Shown: piece after piece, positions 32,710 to 43,981 of the stretch
Layout of the letters: the number at the start of each line of letters is the position of its first letter
Numbering within the stretch: the first letter of the stretch is position 1
Origin: Hermatobates lingyangjiaoensis
Taxonomy: Eukaryota > Arthropoda > Insecta > Hemiptera > Hermatobatidae
Direction: 5' to 3'
Length of the DNA: 64,000 nt
Assembly: GCA_026182355.1 (NCBI GenBank)
Contig: JAPFBL010000117.1
Location: 797,501 to 861,500 of the forward strand
Position numbers and translations under genes: made by a program
Notes under the pieces: model-generated
Seen by the model: only the letters and a program-made list of their open reading frames with translations
Databases searched by the model: none
What the model was told of the DNA's origin: nothing

Positions 32710-35390
32710 GTTAGTACATAAGGAACCGAAAGAAAAATGTTGGATTAACTATAATGTAACCTTGGCTGACAAGACAAGACAGTGAAATCAAATTCAAATA
32801 CTCGTCTAAGTAATTTTATATTACGATAAAGATTATTTGTTCTGTAAGTTTGAAATATGGTGAGTTAACTCAATTATTTTCTCAATTTATATATTTGCTG
32901 AATTATTATATTGTGTGATAATGTGGTTGTCGTTGTAGAAACACTATGGTATCATAACGACGTTTATAACTCAGAAATACAGATTATTAATAAGTAGAAT
33001 TACTTTTTACAGAGGTGAGAACAACAATACCATGGTAATATACCATTCTATTTAACTGTCAAGGTTGTAGAAGATGACTACCACGAACACTTAATTTATA
33101 TAATGAAATGAGAGTGAAATAAAAGTTAAGAGTGCGAATAAAAAAGGTAAGAGATGATTATCTTTCTTTAAGAAGACACTAGTTTATTACTTAAATTTCC
33201 CTTTGTTCTACTTCTTAATTAAATGATAATGAGAATATCTGTAATGCGTACAATTTTATGAGATTATTCAAAGTTACATTTATTCTATTTTCAGGAGTAG
33301 CTGTTGTGAGTTTTTTTTTGTGTAATAGCAATTATATGCTTACCAACAGTGTAAGACTTCACTGATTGTTGTTTCTTTCATTTAATGTACACTTTCAAAT
33401 ATGTTTTATCATTTACATTAGTCAACTTTGATTTTGTTTCTCATTAATGTATAACTTTATATAATAACAATATGATTTCTGCTAATTTATCCTTTGCCAT
33501 TATATATTGCTGGTTCTGAAATACTGACTATAAGAAATGGAATACACAAATTGCTTATAAAAATGTATCTCACGTGCACATTTCCAAATTAATTGAAGGA
33601 AGGATTGAACTATTCCATTTAATTGAAGATTATTTTTGCAGGACAATCTTTGAAATAGAAATATTTGATCCATAGCTTCTCCAACTACAAAACATTTACA
33701 TTTCGAAAGTACATTTACATAATGCAACAATTATTTTAAATTAGATTATAGATTATATTTAATTTAATATATTTAAATTATATTTATTATATTTATATAT
33801 AATTATATATAATATATATTATATACAATATTATTTATATTATTATAATATATATTTATTATTTCTTGAATTTAAATAGATTATATTTAATTATTATTAG
33901 ATTTAATTAGATCATAGGTTATATATATATTTTTTTTTCAGAACACTAAGTCGTTTCATTTTTTTTTCCTTAAATTGATAACTACTTTTGATTAGTATAT
34001 TACAATTTCTTGATGTTGTAATGTCTTTATGAAAATTATCCAATGTCATTTGCTAATTGAAATACGATTGTAAAAAAATTATTGTTTTCCGCTTAACGTG
34101 AAAGTTTATTTCCTTAATATTCTTGGGTGGTTTTGAATTTTCGTTTAAATGAAATATTCAGACGAGTTGCATAGTAGTTTCTGAGTTTGGTGAATTCTTT
34201 TTTTTTTTTTTTTTTGTAATGAACCCATCGTTCATAATAGTTGAAGATTGTATCCTGATATATTCTTTTTGGGAACACGGTACTTTCCACTCTGATTCAT
34301 TCGGTATTTTTCAATGATATATAACTTGGTAGTAAAGTTTTAAATTATTGTTTAATCATAAATGTTGATAAAGAATTCAAAAATGGATATATGTTAATAA
34401 TTATAATGTTTTAAACATCATAAATAACTCGCGCTGTCATTTTCTTTGCGAAATAATTTCACTACAGAAGAGTGTAGATGAGAAGGTTATAATAAGTTAC
34501 TTATCAAAGTCAGGTTGGCTGCACCTAATTGTCGCCAGCATTGTGTCAGCTTTTTCAACATTGCTCTGTTTTTGCAGATAGGACAAGTTAGAGACGAAAT
34601 TAGCTCCAAGTGGGTCGCCAGACAACACTTGGCTTCTGAATACAAATTAGCCTCTCATCAGGGGCAGACCTGACTGGCTGTAATTCACATGCTCTCGGGG
34701 GCCCACTTAACCCACCTGTCACTCCCACCCCGACTCCGGTTTCGCACTTCTCAACCATCTCTCGGCTTCCACCTTTCAGCTTCAACGAGAAATCCTCAGC
34801 TCACCTCACTTTCAACCAACTTAGTACAATTCAATTAAAAATACTCTGAAAATCCTAGTGAAAAATAAAGAAACGTATGCACGTTTCTACATAGTTCTTA
34901 ATTTATACAGAAAACTATAATTCTTGACTGTAATAGCATTTTTCTATTTAGAAGCATATTAGTTCCTTCATGATTATTTATTTTTGTCACAATATGTAGA
35001 ATAATTTTATAGCAATTTCTAATATAGGTAGGTATTGCTCTAGTATTTATTACAAATTTTCAAATAAGTGAAAATGTTTAAAAATACGTTTTTGTACACA
35101 TGTAAATATTTTTACAACATGAAGCTAATTTTTTTTACAAAATAAATTGAAATTTATTTTAGTTAAAAAATAGAACGTTATTTACAGTGGAACTAGTAAA
35201 TGTAGTTGCTACAGACATTTTGTGTCTGGATACAAATGAAAATAAGTTGGAACGAGTTAGAATGAACTTCTCAATAAATCTTTATTAAACTGTATGAAAA
35301 CATCTAACTTTAATATTAAAATATTAAACTTATTAAAAATCAATTTAGCTTTGGATATATTTTAATCAAAATACAGGACAAGTGGATTAA
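32710..35390. other. Non-coding stretch; GC-elevated island at 34500-34800
   Basis: Simple AT-palindromic sequence occupies 33740-33930 and a T-run lies at 34199-34216. The patch 34500-34800 (GGCTGCACCTAATTGTCGCC, GGGGGCCCACTTAACCCACC) is markedly richer in G and C and could be a conserved regulatory element or an exon remnant. No protein family was recognised. Confidence 0.4.
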
Positions 35391-35399
35391 TGTTGCGAG

Positions 35400-35660
35400 C
35401 TACTTTGTCATAAAGTTCCAAAAAGTACACTTTTTCGATGGAAAACCATCCGAAAGAGACAAATATAGTTCAATGTATATATAAAAAAATAAAGGGAAAT
35501 TAAAAGCACACACTTACAGTCTCCAATTTTCGGTTTGAACCGTCTTCAGGAGAGATAAGAGAGGGAAACCAAGCACACTGGTTCAGAGACGGTTGCAGAC
35601 CAATAATGTTGCCGCAAGCATGCTCGGTCACTGAGGAATCAGTTTATAATTAAATTAAAT
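35400..35660 (-). mobile_element. PLE terminus with intact hammerhead-like core
   Basis: On the minus strand it carries GAACCAGTGTGCTTGG, CTGAAGA (35543-35549), a CGGT/ACCG hairpin with loop TCAA, GAAA (35528-35531) and GTAAGT (35512-35517). A T-rich stretch follows, then a segment with TTGAACTATATTTGTCTC that is shared with 22.2 kb. It is the best preserved member of the family at 12.8 and 21.95 kb. Confidence 0.75.
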
Positions 35661-35930
35661 TTGGAAATATGAAAAAATAATAAATAAATAAAAAAAAGAA
35701 TTGAGGGATGAACACAGGAATTGATACATAAATAAAATTACGGACTAAGCTGTGATGAAATAAAATAAAACTAATATAAAAAAATAATATAAATAAATTA
35801 AGTAATTGAATAATTGAAAATGAAATAAATAAATAATAAAAAATAAAGTAATTACATAATAAATGATAACAAAGGGTATTTGATAATAAAAAATGAAATG
35901 CAAAGACAAGGGACTAATTAACTATTATCT
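35660..35930. repeat. A-rich low-complexity tract
   Basis: Imperfect AATAAATAAAA-type repeats; on the minus strand it is a T-rich leader like that at 13.3-13.8 kb. It lies between two PLE fragments of the same orientation. Confidence 0.6.
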
Positions 35931-35959
35931 CTTTTGATTTTTAGCACTTTATAACCAAA

Positions 35960-36235
35960 TATGGGCTTCTTCAGAGGCTCGTAGATTGAAATTTTTGCAG
36001 TAAGGGGTGCTTGCCGCAGAATTATCAATGTGTGAATTATCAATTTAATGAGTGTAACACTCATTAAAGGGGAGACCGTGGCTATTAGCATGTATGGCGA
36101 TGGGAAGATGGGACTGGTTGACTGAAGCTCTGTGATTGTTCATACGGAGACTAAGCTTGTTTGATACTTCGCCTACATAGAACAAATCACACTTGGTACA
36201 CTTCAAACGGTAGATTCAGTTTTAGAGAATTCAGT
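35960..36235 (-). pseudogene. PLE GIY-YIG endonuclease remnant plus 3' end
   Basis: From 36214 down to about 36050 the minus strand reads IYRLKCTKCDLFYVGEVSNK, then LSLRMNNHRASVNQ, then LPIAIHANSHGLPFNECY. The Cys-x2-Cys pair, the YVG core and the LRMNNHR block are those of the GIY-YIG nuclease domain of PLEs of the group also seen at 23.2 kb. Downstream, near 35975-36000, is CTGAAGA with a GCCCA-type hairpin and AAAGTGC, a degenerate hammerhead-like motif. No uninterrupted reverse transcriptase precedes it, although 36240-36560 is compositionally similar and may be its decayed upstream part. Confidence 0.75.
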
Positions 36236-36559
36236 CGATTGGAACAGGATAATGGGTGTTATGGGAGGAAGCTGTGAAGTATGGTAGGGGATTGATAATG
36301 GTACAGGTAAGGAACCTATGTGCGATACTCACAGTTTCGCTCCCGAAGGTAAACAATAGCCCTCGTGTAAGTTGGGACGGATAGGATAGGCGTGGGGGAT
36401 TAGGAAAGGTTCATCACGTTTTTCTCAGTTAGCCACAGACTGGGTACAACCATCAATGAACTTTTCTCCATCTTATCCTCTTGCCTCGTCACCTCAAGAA
36501 CCTGTCCGAGATAAAATTGCCAAGGTTTTGAGGACATCTGTAGGATAGGCATAGGATAT

Positions 36560-37775
36560 TAGGAAAGGTTCTGGAGGTGACGGATGTGATTTAAAATCAC
36601 AGATTTCCAAGAAGAAAAAATTCTATGAAGCAATAGCTCCTAAAAACTACACAACTAATCTCCATTAGGGTTGCCTTTTTTTGAACAAAATATGTTTAAT
36701 TAGTAAGCAGTGTGACCTGTTGCGTGTCCTAAATTTTATGATAAAACCACATAGAAATCTAATGATAGAGACAGCATCGAAGGACTTCAAAAATGAACTC
36801 AGTGGACCTCGAAACTTGTCCAGTTAGAAACAGGTATCAAAGGTATTATCAACAAAGAAAATCCTAAATGGTTCAAGCGATAAATGGTTCTGGAGTATAT
36901 ACATTACTTAAAGTAAAATATAAATGAGGTCTAAAATGCATAACGGGTAATAAATTCCGTTATCTTTGAGGCAATATTGACAATTCCAAGAATGACCAAA
37001 AATTAGGTTCTTTGATTTTATCACCACTATGAGTTTGAAATTGAGAGAGCTAAAAAATAATAATAAATCATCTCAATATCATGGATACTGGCTTCAGGAA
37101 CACACGTAGCATACTTTAGCTTACATATCATATGTGTAATTTCCCTTATTTACACTGCAATAAACAATGCCAGAAAGGGGAGGATGCACCACAGTATCCT
37201 GAAAATTAAAGGTACTACAATTATGACAAACATCAAAGTAAGAGGAGAGCAATGAACTTCAAGTCATAAAGGGAATGTCTTATACAAAGAATCATTACAC
37301 CTTTAGCCACCCTGCATTTCTTGTTCTTAAATAGTTCATGAAGAGGAAAACAACAGCTTGACGAGCAATAAAGCTTTATAGGACAATTTGCTACTGCCTC
37401 TTTAAAAACAAGTGAGTGTGGTTGTTCTAGAACATAGACATGATCTTATTGTAGAATCTTAATGACCCAGAAACATTCATCCCAGCCATCGACCAAATAA
37501 GGTTGATTTTTAAGTTTGCGATTGATATTATCATGCAGACATTGGAATGAATCTAGGAGATACTAGGCTACCCTAATTGTTTCAAAATAATTGTAACTAC
37601 TGAATAGTCTTGTAAAGTTAAAAACCGAGAAACTGTATTCTCCGATTAGAATGTTCAGATAGTGAATACTAATTATTAAGAATATAATTATTAAGAATAA
37701 TCATGTACCCTACATTATTTACCTTGGTTTTATGTTCTTTTTTATTTACTTCTATAGCTTTTCCAAGTGGAATGA
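36560..37775. other. Unassigned stretch, possibly decayed retroelement
   Basis: The composition is less AT-rich than the desert, with no intact frames. It lies between a PLE remnant and a non-LTR reverse-transcriptase remnant in opposite orientations and may belong to either. Confidence 0.35.
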
Positions 37776-37779
37776 AAAC

Positions 37780-38200
37780 AATTGAAACATCATAATGCCA
37801 GAGAAGATGTATGCAGACGACACGTTGGCCTCATACTGAACATACTTATTCAATATTTCACAAAGGCATTTAAAGAACACGTTGATAAAGTGGTGTATTT
37901 GACCTAAGTCTATAAGATTAAGATTAGCCAATCCAAGAGCACCATCACCGAAAACCTATGAACAAGATTTGGACAACACCTAAACCTCGTAACGTAAGAA
38001 ATTATCACATAAGGAGCTTATCGGTTGTAATTAGCTAGACTTACAGCTCCATTAGTAGCATTTATCTCGCATTAAGGCCTTTGACCGGACTCTCTTCTAA
38101 CCATGATCAACCTGTACCAAGTACTTCTGACGTCAGTTATCAAACCTAGCGTAAATCGGCCGGTGTGTTGATAACACGTATTTATAACTGTTGCATAAAA
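37780..38200 (+). pseudogene. Non-LTR retrotransposon reverse-transcriptase remnant
   Basis: KMYADDTLAS at 37804-37833 is the catalytic YADD box of a reverse transcriptase. In another frame KISQSKSTIT (37920-37949) fits the conserved xINxSKSxxT motif that follows it. Then MINLYQVLLTSVIKPS (38103-38150) fits the thumb motif (LYxxLIRxxxxY). The order and spacing are right for a Jockey/CR1-like element, but frame changes and stops separate the motifs. No endonuclease or 3' end was found. Confidence 0.6.
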
Positions 38201-38209
38201 CTCTCTCAT

Positions 38210-38980
38210 TTATCTGGGACGTACCAAGTCAAGCAATCAATGAGTCCTACATATACAGTTAATTTTTGATGCATGTGGTGCCTTCAGGTGGAGCATGCTG
38301 TTCTCTGACAATAAATATACTGTTCTCTGACAATAAAAAAAAAATATACAGTTAAAAAGAGATATCTCTTCAGCTTTTACCGAAGGTTAGATAATAAGGA
38401 AGATAACCTATATGGACAGTCATCTTATCCCCTGGTGACAGGCATCAGTTGCCTCTTGTCTTAGAATCTCCCACAGGAGGAGAATATCATTTAGCTGCCC
38501 GGTTGTTTCAACTGCTGCCGAGATTACAATCAGATGACGTAACAGTTTCATCTGATCTACCCTCAGATATGAGTTGGCTGATCCTTAGAGATTCTCACTG
38601 AGCAGCTACAATTATAATTAACAGAACGACTGTTATCGAACCAATATATTATTTTTACTACATTAAAACAATTATTAATGTTATTATTAATTTAATAGTA
38701 TTTTGACCCTATATTGTTACAACTATGCATATATCTTTTTAAAAACAATAATTATAATATATTATAATTATTATATAATAAATTATAATATTCTAATATA
38801 TAAAAGACTTTATAATATATATTATTATTATTTATTATTTTTTAAATTTTATTTTACATAAGAAGATCACCTATAGCCCCACTGTGATCTATTCTTCTAA
38901 TAATCGCTGGCAGTCTTCAATTATATGCTCTATCATTAAACATGTATTATTAAAGTAAACCGCAGTCTCGGCTTTCAGTT
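38210..38980. other. Unassigned stretch, no gene seen
   Basis: It contains a short tandem duplication of CTGTTCTCTGACAATAAA (38300-38337) and AT-palindromic sequence near 38750-38830. Nothing else recognised. Confidence 0.5.
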
Positions 38981-38984
38981 TCAT

Positions 38985-39212
38985 ATATATATATATAATC
39001 AAACCACAACATGAAATGCGAAAAAAAGACTAAGATCATTCAACTGTAACAAGCGGTCTTCGTCAGAGTTAAAACCTTACTGATGAAGACCGCTTGTTAC
39101 AGTTGATATATCATAGTCATCTTTTCCCATTTCATATTGTGGTTTTATCATTGATGGTTCTTTCACATTTATGTGAAATCACGTTATATATATATATATA
39201 TATATATATATG
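38985..39212 (+). mobile_element. Foldback-family insertion inside (TA)n
   Basis: The inverted left arm (39000-39068, starting AATCAAACCACAACATGAAA) and right arm (39083-39185) share a CGGTCTTCGTC / GAAGACCGCTTGTTACAG core. The right end has the terminal TTTCAC...GTGAAA hairpin. TA runs lie on both sides, so the TSD is hidden. It is more diverged than the 43.3-kb copy. Confidence 0.75.
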
Positions 39213-39500
39213 AGTTCAAAATTCATGAAGAGTAACATGCAGAGTAAGGAAACACACTTACAGACTCAACTTTTCGGGTAATCCGTCTTCAGGAGAAAAG
39301 AGAAAGGGAGACTAAGCACGTTGTAGACGCAACGGCAAGTAACCCGTTATATACTCGTATATTTATACGGGTTACTGGCCGTTGCGTCTACAACGTGTGC
39401 TTGGTCTCCCTTTCTCTTTTCTCCTGATGACGGATTGCCCGAAAATTTGAGTTTGTAAGTATGACTCTTTATTTTTTGTGCTCCTTATCTTCAATTTTGA
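39213..39500. mobile_element. PLE-terminus foldback with canonical CTGATGA box
   Basis: Arms of about 120 bp (39245-39330 region and 39365-39470) mirror each other around a TATACGAGTATA-like spacer. On the plus arm CTGATGA is at 39424-39430, a short GG/CC hairpin follows, GAAA is at 39441-39444 and GTAAGT at 39455-39460. On the minus arm CTGAAGA is at 39286-39292, GAAA at 39272-39275 and GTAAGT at 39256-39261. A single copy of the same family lies at 58520-58660. Confidence 0.8.
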
Positions 39501-39539
39501 TCTGTTATTGTGTCCAGTTTAGATCGTCTTTCTGTTTAT

Positions 39540-39690
39540 TAAGTGAATACATATTTATTTATATTTAAAATTCACAGAAAGAAAGCTTACAAGTGAGCAC
39601 AAAAACGCACTACTATATTTTGACTGCGTTGTCATCAAGAGAATGCTGTGAGTTACTTGGAAGAGAAGCGTGAACTACACTCAGTTTATT
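39540..39690 (-). mobile_element. Degenerate PLE-type terminus
   Basis: The minus strand has TTGATGACAACGCAGTCAAAA, similar in layout to the 8.6-kb copy, after a TTACTTGGAAGAGAAGCG-type leader. The boxes are worn and this assignment is tentative. Confidence 0.4.
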
Positions 39691-39839
39691 TAGTTTGTTA
39701 GTTTATAAAGAAAAATATTAGATGATGTTTACGGTTCCAAAAACTCCAATCACATGAATGGTAGTTAGACCATTTTTGTTTCTATCATAGAAGACGTCAT
39801 TAACATGTTTTAAGGTGTAGCCTACAGTGAAAATGCAGA

Positions 39840-40060
39840 GAAAGTGACTTTGAAGATACGAGGCGTGGCCAGGGGGCCTAATTAATCGCTCAGTGCTCCA
39901 GATAGCCTCTGCTGGCACTCTACCAACCCCTTAAGCAAGTTTATCTCTCTCCGTTTGGCTGAAGAAACATTCAGTTGCAATCGATATTGTTCCAAACTCT
40001 GTCCCTTTAAGTTTGTAGTTGTGTATTATAACTCCTTATCTGGGAACCATTGTGATATTC
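39840..40060. other. GC-elevated island, enhancer-like words
   Basis: GGGGGCCTAATTAATCGCTC, CCAGATAGCC and ATCGATATTGTTCC lie within about 200 bp. They resemble homeodomain, GATA and SOX/FOX sites in otherwise empty DNA. The short frames here show no protein signature. Function is speculative. Confidence 0.3.
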
Positions 40061-40064
40061 AAGC

Positions 40065-41769
40065 GATAATACTACACATAATATTTCTTTTCTCTACGAA
40101 AGTTTCTACTCGTATTAGAAGCAGACTAAGCGGCAATCTGAAATCCAGATTAAACATTAATACTATGAATTAATTTTGCACTACGACTATTTTGCTTCCC
40201 AGAATTCGGAGAGTGTGAACTATTAACTCTTAACTGGTAAACAAATAAGTAATGTAGATGGTTACTCCTGTTAAGATAGTTAAATGAATAACTACTAAAA
40301 AGTAGAAACAATGATATTTGTTAAGTCGTGGGATACAAAAGTAACATGGAGTAGGAAAAGTTTTTCAAGTGAGAAGGTTACAAAAAACCAAGACACCAGA
40401 CTCCAGTGACAAAAGAAAAATACACTAAATGACTTTAGCACTTCCAAACACTGTGGACTTTTCTTCACAAAATTAACTCAAAAAAAAAAATAAATGATTA
40501 TTCCCATTTTCTTTGATAGAAGTTGTAGTCTAGATTTGTGCAGGGTTTTTTGATTTTTCAGAGTCCTTGGCATGTCTGTAATGCTAGTTGCTTCTTTTAC
40601 TAAGTATCCTTAGTTAGTAGGCTTCCCTTCTGATTTCATCACAACCTGTTTTCACAAAAACCTATAATAACATACCTCCTTGTTAAACTTAAAGGAATCT
40701 ACAGGCTTCGTGCTTCTGTTTTGTACTCCTTTAATGCTATTATTTATATAACCCTCAAGTAAGTAATTATTATGTATGTATAAATATTAATAAATTGTAT
40801 TATCATTTATGCTTTACATAATAAATGTACTATGTATACATATGAAACAGTATAAGAGTATAATACCAATGAATATATATATTTATTATTATGAATATAA
40901 TTCTTCACGCAGGTAGTATTACCTAAATGTTTTATTGGTAAAAATTTTTTTGTAAGAGATTATTTTGTAAAATAAAAGCTTCACTTATATTTTACAAAAG
41001 AATTATGACTACTGTGGTAATACCAATGACATATACGACACCAGTCGTGTAATATACAAAACAAGCATGTATAACAATAAGTGTATTAATCACTACGTGC
41101 GCTACCTCCAGGATTAAAGACTAGTAACATATGAACCTTAAATATTTGTATCAAAAATAATTAATTTTCTCTGAATTTTACAAAATGAAAAAACCTCTAT
41201 GGGAGATAAAACGTCAAAAAAAATAATAGAATGGAACATTAGTATTTTGTTTGAAATATTGGTTAGTTTTAATTTCATTTAGAGACAAATAAAGCAAGGG
41301 AAAAAAAGTTAAAAGATGTCAAGAACAGCTGAGTTCAATTTAGTTTAAAAAGCTCATTTAATTGAACTTCATTTTAAAAGAATATTATACCTTTAAATTC
41401 AAAGAGATAATTTAAAAATATATGTAGGACATCTGTTAGAAATATACCTACTTAAGTACTATGAAAGGTATTTGACATTATTCGAAATATTTAGACTCTC
41501 TGTCTAGAAGAGGTAATATCCTGAACCTGTATTAGGGCCAGGATCTTGGAATGGATGAAGATTATTGTTAAATCATAGCTGAAACTATCATAGAGAAATG
41601 ATAATCTCTGTGTATGTTGACAATGGTTATTAAAAATGTTAAAATTGATGTTTTATCTAATTACGACAATAACATATACAATGTGATGAGTATAGCCACG
41701 GAGCGAATGAGTCTAATGATGTTCATGCCCTCAATTCAATAATTGTAATAACATGCCAGATTCATCAAT
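40065..41769. other. AT-rich stretch, no gene seen
   Basis: Nothing recognised on either strand. Confidence 0.55.
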
Positions 41770-41777
41770 ATTTTACG

Positions 41778-42334
41778 CAGGGCTGTGGAGTCGGACCTAT
41801 TATGGCCGACTCCGACTCCTCTATTTTGTAACAGCCGACTCCGACTCCAGTTCATCTTTTTATTATTATAAAACAGATGCCAGTTGGCTAATAATATGAA
41901 TTAGTACTTTGTAGCTTTGGTGCAGCTCTAAACCTGACGGAGCATCCATAGGTCATAGCCGAACGAACAACCTCATTGTAGACAAGGTCCTTGACTGAGT
42001 CGACCGCCAGGAATGAAAGACTAATAAACATCTTCTATTTTTAGCATTTATATTATGTCTAAATACGACATTAAATAATGAAGAAGTTTGATATTATATT
42101 TACTTACAGTAAAGTAAACAATGAACAAGCAAGGCCAGATATTTTGGATTAAACTAGACATTTTGTGTTCCACCATCAAATTTCCAATTTCCTTCTCCAG
42201 AGGAAAAAAATCTACTTGAAATAATTAATCATGTTTTATCATTTTATCTCATTTTCATGTACACAAGTAATAACTAGGTGAGGAGTCGGAGTCGGCTGAT
42301 TTCTTCCAACCCCTACTCCGACTCCACAGCCCTG
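41778..42334. mobile_element. hAT-type MITE
   Basis: The ends CAGGGCTGTGGAGTCGG (41778) and its mirror CCGACTCCACAGCCCTG (ending 42334) form terminal inverted repeats, with subterminal GACTCCGACTCC repeats on both sides. The flanking octamers attttacg and attttgca match at six of eight positions, compatible with an old 8-bp TSD. The 557-bp interior has no transposase frame. The CAGGG start and the 8-bp TSD fit the hAT superfamily. Confidence 0.88.
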
Positions 42335-42802
42335 ATTTTGCATTTATTATAACTAATAAAATGATTATAACAACACATGAACAGATTGATTAATATATAA
42401 ATAACACAAAAGATCAGTTGGTTGTCAACGTGTTTGATATGACGTTTACATATAGTAAAGTTATTTTGAATTCTTTAACTCAGCGGTTATTGGTGTAGAT
42501 GGTAAAGTTGAGATTTTCTTTATGCTATGAATAACTTTCTGACGCCATAGGATGTGCAAATATTGAAGGGAGTATTTTCGCTGTGCCTATGTTCTACTCG
42601 ATTATCCTCTGAACTGTTTTATTTTGTGGTAATATATTTATAGTTTTATAGGTATTATTATAAATAATATGTTATAATCATTATCTGAATGAAGTTACTT
42701 CACATTTAATTAATCAACATTTTAGAAGATTTGAAATGTTAAGAGGCTTTTGAATATCTCTTTTTAATATTAGTTGTCAGTTGTTTTAAACTACGTGAGT
42801 AA

Positions 42803-42960
42803 GGTCCTTTATAGTAATTTTTAGTTCAAGCACTATTATAAGTTGATGAATGAATTGAGGAAGAGACACACAGAGAAGACAGAAGAAAAAAATGCCCCTT
42901 AGAAATAATCAAATGAAGAATATATGGTACATAATTTAACTATAAAATCTTTTGATTTTA
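42803..42960 (+). repeat. ~155-bp dispersed repeat, copy left of the PLE palindrome
   Basis: TAGTAATTTTTAGTTCAAGC, ACAAGTTGATGAATG-like and CCTTAGAAATAATCA blocks recur in order at 48179-48335, in the same orientation, with moderate divergence. Confidence 0.7.
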
Positions 42961-43184
42961 AGATCAAATCGATTACCATTAGATAATCAGATAAATCATC
43001 GAGTTGGATTTATTACCTGCAGCAGCATACAATACAAAATCAATGTAATTCTGCATTTCATTCATACAGTCACTAGAATGATCATGAGGACCATTGAAGA
43101 CCTGATAAAATGGACGAATAGTGTATTTGAAAAATTAATATTACCATGGGTATTTAAGGCACTATTATCAGTCAAAACCTCACA

Positions 43185-43268
43185 CAAAAATGCGACTCTG
43201 ACGAAGACCGCCTGTTACTGTTGAGAAATCTTAGTCTTCTTTTCCCATATCATATTGTGTTTGATCAT
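43185..43268 (+). mobile_element. Partial foldback-family arm
   Basis: GACTCTGACGAAGACCGCCT, TTGAGAAATCTTAGTC and CATATTGTGTTTGATCATTG are one arm of the foldback family, truncated at both ends and running into (TA)n. Confidence 0.75.

Positions 43269-43305
<37 letters not shown>
43269..43305. repeat. (TA)n microsatellite
   Basis: A pure TA run between two foldback-family pieces. Confidence 0.95.
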
Positions 43306-43309
<4 letters not shown>

Positions 43310-43516
43310 GATTTCACATAAACACGTGAAACAACAATCAATGATCAAACCACAATAAGAAACGGGAAAACAAGACTAAGATCTTTCAACCGTAACAAGC
43401 AGTCTTCGTCAGAGACAAAAACCCAACTTCGTCAGTTGGGTTTTTGACTCTGACGATGACCGCTTGTTACGGTTGAAAGATCTTAGTCTTGTTTTCCCAT
43501 TTCTTATTGTGGTTTG

Positions 43517-43520
<4 letters not shown>
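43304..43520 (-). mobile_element. Foldback-family insertion, best preserved copy
   Basis: The left arm (43304-43418) begins with the complete end AAAAAGATTTCACATAAACA. The right arm (43434-43520) mirrors it and stops at GTGGTTTGATCA before (TA)n. The right arm has GACGATGA, a CCG/CGG hairpin and TTGAAA. The two arms are almost perfect inverse copies around a short AACTTCGTCAGTT-type turn. Confidence 0.85.

Positions 43521-43596
<76 letters not shown>
43518..43596. repeat. Long (TA)n microsatellite
   Basis: About 75 bp of TA with a single interruption, lying between the foldback element and the PLE copy. Confidence 0.95.
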
Positions 43597-43599
<3 letters not shown>

Positions 43600-43753
43600 T
43601 GTATATTGGCAGCAGATTTTCTTGTAAACATATTTTATTAAAGTAGACGGCAGCTTCCGCATTTACGACTTTTTTGCTCGTTTTCTCTAGTTTTCTTACT
43701 AGTTTTTTCTGGTAGGGAGTGATTTCATGGAGGAGTTGTCCCAGAGACATCAA
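43600..43753 (-). pseudogene. PLE ORF N-terminal fragment (left copy)
   Basis: Starting at the ATG near 43750, the peptide reads MSLGQLLHEITPYQKKLVRK, then LEKTSKKVVNAEAAVYFNKI, then CLQENLLPIYTNIY before the Ile-Tyr run from (TA)n. It lies 3' of the left PLE copy and in its orientation, as if a second tandem unit began there and was cut off. The same arrangement is present on the other side at 47118-47232. Confidence 0.75.
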
Positions 43754-43794
43754 AGAAATAATCTTTTAGCTTAATCAATAATATTATATTTTTA

Positions 43795-43835
43795 CACTTA
43801 CAAGCTTTCGATTTTCTCAGAAATCATCTTCAGGT
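43795..43835 (-). promoter_or_regulatory. Hammerhead-like core and GTAAGT, left PLE copy
   Basis: On the minus strand CTGAAGA (43827-43833) is followed by a GATTTC/GAAAATC hairpin, GAAA (43806-43809) and GTAAGT (43796-43801), just upstream of the MSLGQLL start. It sits where PLE terminal repeats are reported to carry hammerhead motifs. The GTA could be a cleavage triplet, and GTAAGT also matches a splice donor. Activity is untested. Confidence 0.55.
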
Positions 43836-43981
43836 ATATATCATTATTAAACAGATTAAATTCACACAATAAAATTTTCCAAATGTTAAACAGACATTAA
43901 AAGGAATAAAAATTTAGATGTTAATAGAACTAGATGAACTTTGTGAAAAAACAAAACAAGTCCACTGTGACAAGTGTAAGG

